Of a DNA stretch of 5,958 nucleotides, positions 1-5,606 are shown one piece after another. Numbering within the stretch: the first letter of the stretch is position 1; every line of letters starts with the position of its first letter. The DNA comes from an uncultured Bacteroidota bacterium. GTDB taxonomy: Bacteria > Bacteroidota > Bacteroidia > Bacteroidales > SZUA-534. A program made the position numbers and the translations under genes. Where the stretch lies: positions 1 through 5,958 of the forward strand of contig CALABN010000117.1 in the NCBI GenBank assembly GCA_937885735.1. Direction: 5' to 3'. The notes under the pieces are model-generated. The model was not told where the DNA came from. It ran no database searches and saw only the letters and a list, made by a program, of their open reading frames with translations.

Positions 1-3000
1 CGCCTTCGCCAGAAATCGCAGGCCATCGTCCATACCGTTACGAATCTCCGCGACCGCACCCGTCGCAAGCTCGCCCGCGCTAAGGACGCCGCAGAGCTGG
101 AGGAGCGTGCGCACAGGGTGCTGGTGGATATCCTTCACGATTACAGCGCATTCAGCGTCAGCACGATAGACAGTTTCTTCCAGCAGGTGGTCAAGTCGCT
201 CGTATATGAATTGAAACTCGACAGCGGGTTTGCCATTGAACTTGACGACGCATCGGTGATAGACAACGCCGTAAGCCGTATGATTGACGATTTTGGCATT
301 GAGAGCGAGGAAGGCCAGTGGATTCTGCAGTCTATCAACGATAAGATTGACAAAGGCAAGAGTTGGAAAATTCAGGAAGAAATATCGGAACTTGCAAAAA
401 AGGCATTTGACGAAATCGGAGAAAAGATTGACAGTCAGAATGATGGTAATTTCAATAGTCAAACTGTCGAAGACAATCGGCTTAAGGAGTTTTCTGCGTT
501 CAAGGACGAACTGAAGGGCATTGTCAAGGCATTTGTAAAAAAAGTGAACGACGTAAGCAGTCAGGCTCTTGCCATAATGGACAGCCACCATTTGGAACCC
601 ATTGAATTCAGTGGCACTACCAGAAGTTTTGTCATCAAGTTTGTCAAGTTTTCGCAACCCGACGAAAACATTGTTTCCAACGAAACCATAACAAAGACAA
701 TGCGTGATGCCTGCGACGACGAGGACAAGTGGTATTCAAAGTCGTCGCCAAGGAAGAACGACATTTTGGCTTGCGTCAATGGCGGGTTGAGGCAGAAAAT
801 GATTGATTTGGTGGCTTTGTACGATGGCGAGGATTATATACTCTTCAACACGGCCCGCGTAACTCTGAATAATCTGAACAAGTTGGCCCTTGTCCACAAG
901 GTGCTTAAGATACAAAGGGAAATATGCAGGGAGCAGAACCTGTTCCTCTTGCGTTCCACTATGCCTCTGCTCGACAAAATGATTGACGGCAGCGACACAC
1001 CTTTCATCTACGAAAAGATTGGCAATCAACTCAATCATTTTATGATAGATGAGTTTCAGGACACTTCCACACTCAATTGGAACAATTTTCTGCCTCTTGT
1101 CAAGAACGGCATCGACAGCAACAACGGCTCGCTGATTGTGGGCGACGTGAAGCAGGCAATATACCGTTGGCGCGGTGGCGATTGGGACTTGCTCGACCAC
1201 GTTGTCCAAAAAGAGCAGTTCAATGGCCAGTCAATGACACTGTCGCTTCAGAAAAACTGGCGCAGTTGCAGGAATATCGTGCATTTCAACAACTGGTGCT
1301 TTGTGTCGTTGAGCGAGATTATGGGCGATTACATTGCCCAAATGGCTGACTGCGGGTGTTATGACAAATCGTATTACGACCAGTTTGTACATACTTATAG
1401 TGATGCACGTCAGGAAGTTGCAAAAGAAGATACGGAGGGATTTGTCTCTGTTGACTTTATTGAGGCCGACAAAGCCGATAATTATGACGCATTAGCCTGC
1501 GAATGGGTGGTTAGCCAAATCGACCGCTTGTCGGAATTGGGATTCCAGCCAGGTGACATTGCCATTTTGGTGCGGAGCAACAAAAAGGGCACACTCATAG
1601 CCAACCGTTTGGCAAGGGCGCAAGGTGAAAATCCGCAAAATGCAGACCGTTACCGATTTGTTTCAAACGAGTCGGTATTGTTAGGCAACAATCAGGGTAT
1701 CAGGCTGTTGATATCGGTCTTGCAGTTTCTGCTCACGCCAACCGACAAGCATACGCAAGGACAACTCATTTGGCTATATTTTGCCAAGACGGAAGGCATT
1801 GACAAGGCATCTGAAAAAATTCAGCAGATACCGTTGGGACAAGATGCCGAACTGGTTATGAATCAGTTGCCCGCAGGTTTTGCCGAACTGAATGACAGTT
1901 TCCGCCAACTCGACCTTGTCCAACTCTGTAGCCGTCTGATTCAGGTTTTCTTCGGATACCAAATCGACCAGTCCGACCTTCCGTTCATCAACGAGTTTGA
2001 GGACCGTGTGCAGACATTCAACGAGCGCTACGGGTCCAACCTTCAGCAGTTCATCGATTGGTGGAACGACAGCGGTTTCAGCCAGGCCATTGCTATGAAC
2101 GACAAACAGAACGCCATAAGCATCACGTCGATTCACAAGTCTAAAGGATTGGAATTCAAGGCCGTGCTTCTGCCATTCAACAATCCTTCGCAGTTCCACA
2201 ACGACGATATATTATGGTGCAGGACACAATTGGAGCCTTATTGCAAGTTCTCGCCGATACCAGTTTCCTACAGTTCGGCTTTGGCAAGCACGTTGTTCAG
2301 CAAGGATTATTACAAGGAGCAGTTTATGAGGCACGTAGATAACCTGAACGTGCTATATGTGGCATTTACACGCGCATCTGTCGATATGCGCATCTGCACA
2401 ATGGTTAAGCCAAAGTCAGACAACAAGAAAGATAACAAGTCGCAAATTGACCTTGCCGACACCAAACTGCTTGAAATGCTGTTTGATAGATATGCAAACG
2501 GAACAGCCACCTGCACTGGCGACAAAGAAAATCCGTCTGGTGGCGATTTGGCCAACTTGTACGGAATCAAATTTGATGTTGAAAACAAGCGCATCACCAT
2601 AGGTTCTGAAAGAGAGTATGTTTCTGACATAAAAGATGATACGGTGTTGGACGCAGTCCCGCTCGTGCCAAAGCCCAACAACCCGAAGATTTGCATCAGT
2701 CACCATACAAAAGAGTTCTTCTCGGGAGCCGATTTTGATCAGATAAAACGCATCAACACAGGCAAACTCTATCACCATATTTTTGAACATGTGAAATATG
2801 CCGGCGATGTGGCCGAAGCCGTGTCTATTGTTGCCAGCGAAGGTTTTATCACGCTTGAAGAAATGCCAGAATTTGCGAGCAAGGTGAATGGCTTTGTGGC
2901 CAAGCAACCCGATTGGTTCAGCAACCGCTGGACAGTGCTCACCGAGCAGTCCATAATGCTTGCCAACGGCGAAATAAAGCGCCCCGACCGCATTCTTGAA

Positions 3001-3171
3001 TCGGATACCGAAATGGTGGTAATCGACTACAAATTTACTAGCCGTCACGACGAGAAGTACAACGAGCAGGTAAGCATTTATGTCGATGCCTTGCGCCAAC
3101 TTACCGACAAAACCGTGAAAGGCTACTTGTGGTACGTATGGCCCAACGAGACGGTTGAGGTTTGCGGGTAA
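1..3171 (+). CDS. RecB/AddA-like UvrD-family helicase with C-terminal PD-(D/E)XK nuclease, 5' partial
   Basis: The frame is open from base 1 to the TAA at 3169-3171 (1056 residues), so the gene starts upstream; the GTG at 118 is internal. This is a superfamily 1A helicase fused to a RecB-type nuclease, the kind that resects double-strand DNA ends for recombination in the cytoplasm. Counting residues from base 1, I see a conserved SVSTIDSFFQ segment near 53-63, motif II DEFQDTS (350-356), motif III GDVKQAIYRWRG (381-392), motif IV NWRS (419-422), motif V TSIHKSKGLEFK (709-720) and motif VI YVAFTRA (786-792). The nuclease follows: GKLYHHIFE with H925 and E929, D996 in RPDRI, D1009 and K1011 in IDYK, and the QxxxY motif Q1023/Y1027. 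All catalytic residues inside the window are present. Walker A is missing only because of the window edge. No AddB-like partner lies downstream; one could sit upstream. AddA-like versus RecB-like naming is not resolved. Confidence 0.93.
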   Translation, partial: RLRQKSQAIVHTVTNLRDRTRRKLARAKDAAELEERAHRVLVDILHDYSAFSVSTIDSFFQQVVKSLVYELKLDSGFAIELDDASVIDNAVSRMIDDFGIESEEGQWILQSINDKIDKGKSWKIQEEISELAKKAFDEIGEKIDSQNDGNFNSQTVEDNRLKEFSAFKDELKGIVKAFVKKVNDVSSQALAIMDSHHLEPIEFSGTTRSFVIKFVKFSQPDENIVSNETITKTMRDACDDEDKWYSKSSPRKNDILACVNGGLRQKMIDLVALYDGEDYILFNTARVTLNNLNKLALVHKVLKIQREICREQNLFLLRSTMPLLDKMIDGSDTPFIYEKIGNQLNHFMIDEFQDTSTLNWNNFLPLVKNGIDSNNGSLIVGDVKQAIYRWRGGDWDLLDHVVQKEQFNGQSMTLSLQKNWRSCRNIVHFNNWCFVSLSEIMGDYIAQMADCGCYDKSYYDQFVHTYSDARQEVAKEDTEGFVSVDFIEADKADNYDALACEWVVSQIDRLSELGFQPGDIAILVRSNKKGTLIANRLARAQGENPQNADRYRFVSNESVLLGNNQGIRLLISVLQFLLTPTDKHTQGQLIWLYFAKTEGIDKASEKIQQIPLGQDAELVMNQLPAGFAELNDSFRQLDLVQLCSRLIQVFFGYQIDQSDLPFINEFEDRVQTFNERYGSNLQQFIDWWNDSGFSQAIAMNDKQNAISITSIHKSKGLEFKAVLLPFNNPSQFHNDDILWCRTQLEPYCKFSPIPVSYSSALASTLFSKDYYKEQFMRHVDNLNVLYVAFTRASVDMRICTMVKPKSDNKKDNKSQIDLADTKLLEMLFDRYANGTATCTGDKENPSGGDLANLYGIKFDVENKRITIGSEREYVSDIKDDTVLDAVPLVPKPNNPKICISHHTKEFFSGADFDQIKRINTGKLYHHIFEHVKYAGDVAEAVSIVASEGFITLEEMPEFASKVNGFVAKQPDWFSNRWTVLTEQSIMLANGEIKRPDRILESDTEMVVIDYKFTSRHDEKYNEQVSIYVDALRQLTDKTVKGYLWYVWPNETVEVCG

Positions 3172-3181
3172 AAAATAACAA

Positions 3182-3222
3182 AAAGCCCCAAATCCATAAG
3201 GATTCGGGGCTTTGTTGTTTTT
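3182..3222. terminator. Bidirectional intrinsic terminator between the helicase and panC
   Basis: The arm at 3182-3195 (aaagccccaaatcc) pairs with 3200-3213 (ggattcggggcttt) around the loop ataa. This makes a 14-bp stem with a single A-C mismatch. A T-rich run follows on the plus strand (3211-3222). On the minus strand the hairpin is followed by tttttgttatttt (complement of 3172-3184). The hairpin sits between the stop codons of two convergent genes, so it probably ends transcription from both sides. Confidence 0.9.
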
Positions 3223-3240
3223 ATAATGAATGCTTATTGG

Positions 3241-4077
3241 CTAAAATTCGATATTGTCGATAAGCCTTATTTTTCCAGCCCAAACGGCAATGCAGGCAAT
3301 GGCCTTTTCGTTGCCGAATGACTCGATAGGCATCAGAGTATCAAAGTTTACTATCTGAACATATTCTGTTTCAAGCAGTTTTGTGGCATTTACAGCCTTG
3401 GTTATCCATTCGCAAAGTTGTGCAGGCGACATCTCGTTTTTCATGGTTGTGGCCTCGTACAGAGTCTTGTGTATTGCGGGAGCTATTGCGCGATATTGAG
3501 GCTCAAGCAACAGGTTGCGCGAACTCTTTGCCAAGCCGTCTGGCTCGCGGACAATGGGGCAAGGTACAATTTCAACATTCAAGCCCAGATTCTTCACCAT
3601 TTGCTTTATAATGGCAACTTGCTGAAAATCTTTTAGTCCGAAAAATGCCTTGTCAGGATTTACAATATCGAACAGTTTGCTTACAACCTGTGCCACGCCG
3701 TTGAAGTGTCCAGGGCGGTGCTCGCCTTCCATAACCTTGTCGAGCCCGTTGAAATCGAACTGTCGGGTGTCAGGCTCTGGGTACATCTCCTCAACTGACG
3801 GAGTGAAGACGGCGTTCACGCCAGCCTTTTCAAGCAGTGCGCAGTCCTTGTCAACGCAGCGCGGATAGTTTTTCAGGTCGTTCTTGTCGTTGAATTGTGT
3901 TGGGTTCACAAAAACGCTTACCACAGTAACATCGCATTCGCTAAGCGATTTTTTCACTAGCGACAGGTGACCTTCGTGCAGGGCACCCATTGTTGGTACA
4001 AATCCGATTGTCAATTTGTCGAGTCGGCATTGTTTCAGATAATCTGCAAGGTCGGCCTTACTTTCAATAATGTGCAT
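3241..4077 (-). CDS. panC: Pantothenate synthetase (pantoate--beta-alanine ligase)
   Basis: This enzyme joins pantoate and beta-alanine using ATP, through a pantoyl-adenylate, in the last step of vitamin B5 synthesis toward CoA. The protein is 278 residues, the usual length. Motifs in order: PTMGALHEGH (28-37, the HIGH-like nucleotide site with H34 and H37), VFVNPTQF (55-62), GEHRPGHFNGV (118-128), FGLKDFQQ (146-153) and KSSRN (184-188, KMSKS-like). Two positions differ from the forms I remember as commonest: L148 where E is frequent (FGEKD), and K184 where M or L is frequent. I chose the ATG at 4077 (MHIIESK). A TTG 12 codons upstream at 4113 is in frame, but the family normally starts right before the IIESK-type strand and the TTG lies upstream of the likely transcription start. 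The gene is alone on its strand here, and panD is not adjacent. Confidence 0.97.
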   Translation of the reverse strand: MHIIESKADLADYLKQCRLDKLTIGFVPTMGALHEGHLSLVKKSLSECDVTVVSVFVNPTQFNDKNDLKNYPRCVDKDCALLEKAGVNAVFTPSVEEMYPEPDTRQFDFNGLDKVMEGEHRPGHFNGVAQVVSKLFDIVNPDKAFFGLKDFQQVAIIKQMVKNLGLNVEIVPCPIVREPDGLAKSSRNLLLEPQYRAIAPAIHKTLYEATTMKNEMSPAQLCEWITKAVNATKLLETEYVQIVNFDTLMPIESFGNEKAIACIAVWAGKIRLIDNIEF

Positions 4078-4101
4078 AATATTTGTTTTGAAAATCGAGC
4101 G

Positions 4102-4135
4102 CAAAGGAAACAATTATATATACACTTGTGTCAAA
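4102..4135 (-). promoter_or_regulatory. Putative Bacteroidetes-type promoter of panC
   Basis: On the minus strand, TTCCTTTG (4109-4102) matches the TAnnTTTG -7 consensus except for one base. A TTTG (4135-4132) lies 22 bases upstream as a -33 candidate, slightly wide of the usual spacing. The start site would fall near 4095, giving a leader of about 20 bases before the ATG at 4077. This supports the ATG over the TTG at 4113. Confidence 0.55.
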
Positions 4136-4275
4136 AAAAATCGGAAAATGCTTGCTGAACGATTTTGCGATGTATGCAGGTGGCTTCCCGGTTGCAAGTT
4201 TTCCCGTGTGCCCTAATATTGAAAAGATTATAAATTAGTATGTTACATATCATATTCATAGAACCGCAAAAAAGT

Positions 4276-4297
4276 TTTGCTAAATAAAAAACCTTTG
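4276..4297 (+). promoter_or_regulatory. Putative promoter of the tRNA gene
   Basis: AACCTTTG (4290-4297) matches TAnnTTTG except for the first base and shares the core CCTTTGC with the panC and metK promoters. The nearest TTTG (4276-4279) is only 10 bases upstream, too close for a normal -33 box, so the upstream element is weak or absent. Transcription would start near 4303, leaving about 30 bases of 5' leader to be removed by RNase P. Confidence 0.45.
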
Positions 4298-4332
4298 CTT
4301 AAACTTGCAGTCCCGAAAAACGGGGGGATTTA

Positions 4333-4407
4333 GGACCCATAGCTCAGTTGGTTAGCAGCACCTGACTCATAATCAGGGGGTCGTTGGTTCAAGCCCAACT
4401 GGGTCCA
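4333..4407 (+). tRNA. tRNA with anticodon CAT, probably elongator tRNA-Met
   Basis: A full cloverleaf can be drawn. The acceptor arms are GGACCCA (4333-4339) and TGGGTCC (4400-4406), 7 pairs, with discriminator A4407. The D-arm is 4342-4359. The anticodon arm is CCTGA/TCAGG with loop CTCATAA, and the anticodon CAT is at 4368-4370. The variable loop is GGGTC, and the T-arm is GTTGG/CCAAC with loop TTCAAGC. CCA is not encoded (ACTT follows). It is not the initiator: position 1-72 is a normal G-C pair and the anticodon stem lacks the three G-C pairs. Elongator Met is favoured; the lysidine-modified tRNA-Ile2 also has CAT in the gene and cannot be fully excluded by eye. The D-stem is odd: an extra C at 4356 leaves only GCT/AGC cleanly paired, with either a C-C mismatch or a bulge. 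Confidence 0.93.
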
Positions 4408-4411
4408 CTTC

Positions 4412-4446
4412 AAAAGGCACTTACAATTTCAGTGAGTGCTTTTTTT
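4412..4446 (+). terminator. Intrinsic terminator after the tRNA, in the dus leader
   Basis: The arm aaaaggcacttac (4412-4424) pairs with gtgagtgcttttt (4432-4444) across the loop aatttca. The 13-bp stem includes two G-U wobbles, and seven T residues end it (4440-4446). It starts five bases after the tRNA and ends 16 bases before the dus start codon. It should end most tRNA transcripts, and may let a fraction read through into dus. Confidence 0.8.
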
Positions 4447-4462
4447 GTTTAAAGGCTGAAAA

Positions 4463-5443
4463 ATGAAAATCAGAGACATCGATTTAGGCATCAAGCCAGT
4501 TTTTTTCGCACCAATGGAAGATGTGAGCGACCCGTCGTTCCGTCGTTTGTGCAAGGAGCAGGGTGCCGATATGATGTACACTGAATTTGTCTCTGCCGAC
4601 GGGCTCATCCGCGATGCCGAAAAGAGTCTGCGCAAACTCGACATTTCCGATAGCGAGCGTCCCGTTGGAATCCAAATCTACGGCAAGGATCCTGACGCCA
4701 TGGTTGAGGCCGCATTGCGTGTCGAGCAGGCCAAACCCGACTTGATCGACATTAATTTCGGGTGCCCTGTAAAGCGTGTGGCTGGCAAAGGAGCTGGCGC
4801 AGGCTTGCTGCAGAACATTCCGCTCATGATAGAGATAACCCGCAGGGTTGTTGATGCAGTAAAATTGCCCGTTACGGTCAAGACGCGTCTGGGCTGGGAC
4901 GAAACCGACAAGCCCATAGTGGAATTGGCCGAGCGGTTGCAGGATGTGGGAATACAGGCCATTACCATTCACGGACGCACACGTAGCCAAATGTACAAGG
5001 GTGAAGCCGACTGGACCCTTATTGGAGCAACCAAGGCAAATCCCCGACTTCATATTCCTGTAATAGGGAACGGCGATGTTGACAGCCCGCAAAAAGCAGC
5101 TGAAATGTTTGACCGATATGGTGTCGATGCCATAATGATAGGCCGAGCCGCCATTGGCAATCCGTGGATTTTCAGCCAGACAAAGCATTATCTGCAGACA
5201 GGCGAGTTGTTGCCAAAGCCAACTGTCCCGCAAAAAGTAGAACTCATTAAACGCCATTTGCAATATTCGCTCGATTGGAAAGGCGATTATGTCGGCATCT
5301 TCGAACTTCGCCAGCATCTGTCAACATATTTCAAGGGCCTGCCCGATTTCAAGGACTACCGCATAAAGCTGGTGACAGCTAGCGAGCCTTCCGTAATCTT
5401 GCAAACGCTGGACGAGATTGCTGCGCGTTGGGCGGAATATTGA
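4463..5443 (+). CDS. dusB: tRNA-dihydrouridine synthase, DusB-like
   Basis: This FMN enzyme reduces specific uridines in the tRNA D-loop to dihydrouridine with NAD(P)H. The protein is 326 residues, a normal length. Seen in order: the FMN-site start APMEDVSD (16-23); INFGCPVKRVAGKGAGAGLL (97-116) with the catalytic cysteine C101; VKTRLGW (139-145) with K140; IHGRTRSQMYKG (169-180) with H170 and R172; IGNGDV (201-206); and the phosphate-binding GRAAIGNPWIF (227-237). An all-helical C-terminal domain follows from about 255. The ATG at 4463 opens right at the conserved N-terminus, after an A-rich leader without a Shine-Dalgarno. The nearest upstream gene is a tRNA, 55 bases away, with a hairpin terminator between. 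I see no separate strong promoter, so expression may rely on readthrough from the tRNA. No clear terminator follows. The family (Dus, COG0042) is certain; the B subtype rests on overall resemblance. Confidence 0.93.
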   Translation: MKIRDIDLGIKPVFFAPMEDVSDPSFRRLCKEQGADMMYTEFVSADGLIRDAEKSLRKLDISDSERPVGIQIYGKDPDAMVEAALRVEQAKPDLIDINFGCPVKRVAGKGAGAGLLQNIPLMIEITRRVVDAVKLPVTVKTRLGWDETDKPIVELAERLQDVGIQAITIHGRTRSQMYKGEADWTLIGATKANPRLHIPVIGNGDVDSPQKAAEMFDRYGVDAIMIGRAAIGNPWIFSQTKHYLQTGELLPKPTVPQKVELIKRHLQYSLDWKGDYVGIFELRQHLSTYFKGLPDFKDYRIKLVTASEPSVILQTLDEIAARWAEY

Positions 5444-5474
5444 ATTTACAGTTTTAAAATATTCTATAAAATAT

Positions 5475-5482
5475 TACCTTTG
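5475..5482 (+). promoter_or_regulatory. metK promoter, -7 element
   Basis: TACCTTTG is a perfect match to the Bacteroidetes TAnnTTTG consensus. No perfect TTTG exists at -33; GTTTT (5451-5455) is the nearest candidate. Transcription should start at about 5486-5490, right where the first helix of the riboswitch begins. The 8-base direct repeat AAAATATT (5456-5463 and 5468-5475) fills the spacer. Confidence 0.7.
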
Positions 5483-5488
5483 CGCCCG

Positions 5489-5541
5489 TTGTGGAAAGAT
5501 TTGAGTTGATTGCAACCACAGAAAAAAATGCTAAAGCACTG
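5489..5541 (+). promoter_or_regulatory. SAM-II (metA-type) riboswitch aptamer in the metK leader
   Basis: SAM-II RNAs bind S-adenosylmethionine in an H-type pseudoknot. P1 pairs TTGTGG (5489-5494) with CCACAG (5516-5521), the outermost pair being a wobble. The loop has the conserved GATTTGA (5498-5504) and ATTGCAA (5509-5515), and the 3' part has the conserved GCTAAA (5530-5535) after an A-rich linker. P2 can form by A5514-U5529, C5513-G5530, G5512-C5531, U5511-A5533 and U5510-A5534, leaving U5532 free, as expected for the ligand-contacting U. U5506-A5538 and G5505-C5539 replace the C-G pairs I remember at these places in the crystallised metX aptamer, so pairing is kept with different bases. 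The loop has two more bases (AAA at 5495-5497) than that RNA. The next gene, metK, makes SAM, so feedback repression is the natural role. Confidence 0.85.
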
Positions 5542-5568
5542 TTTTTCACGCATTCGCTTATACACTTT

Positions 5569-5606
5569 CCCATTAATTAAATTTTTTATTCATTTTTAGT
5601 TATGGG
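5569..5606 (+). promoter_or_regulatory. Hairpin burying the metK start codon
   Basis: The arm 5569-5581 (cccattaattaaa) pairs with 5595-5606 (tttagttatggg): 12 pairs, a bulged T5574 and one G-U wobble (5577-5599), with a 13-base T-rich loop. The start codon AUG (5602-5604) and the two following G residues are inside the five-pair CCCAU/AUGGG end of the stem. There is no Shine-Dalgarno to mask, so covering the AUG and the AU-rich leader is a plausible way to block translation. That it is the output stage of the SAM-II element is inference. Confidence 0.5.

Noticed and set aside
118..120. GTG at 118 as start of the helicase gene
   Set aside because: The same frame is open to base 1, the upstream residues fit the family linker, and Walker A must lie further upstream.
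736..1209. 157-codon open frame on the minus strand over helicase motifs II and III
   Set aside because: It is a shadow of the conserved DEFQDT and GDVKQ coding region.
2416..3099. 227-codon open frame on the minus strand opposite the helicase nuclease domain
   Set aside because: The plus-strand frame carries the RecB nuclease motifs here; the antisense product has no recognisable domain.
4111..4113. TTG at 4113 as start of panC
   Set aside because: It adds 12 non-conserved residues, is a rare start, and lies upstream of the likely -7 box; ATG 4077 gives the normal N-terminus.
4333..4407. Initiator tRNA-fMet
   Set aside because: Position 1-72 is a G-C pair and the anticodon stem is CCTGA/TCAGG, without the three consecutive G-C pairs of initiators.
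4484..5317. 277-codon open frame on the minus strand opposite dus
   Set aside because: It is fully antisense to a clear Dus enzyme, shows no recognisable motif, and is explained by the codon bias of the real gene.
5541..5601. Intrinsic terminator between the SAM-II aptamer and metK
   Set aside because: No GC-rich stem followed by a T-run is present; T-runs exist, but only weak AT hairpins precede them, so transcriptional control is less likely than translational.
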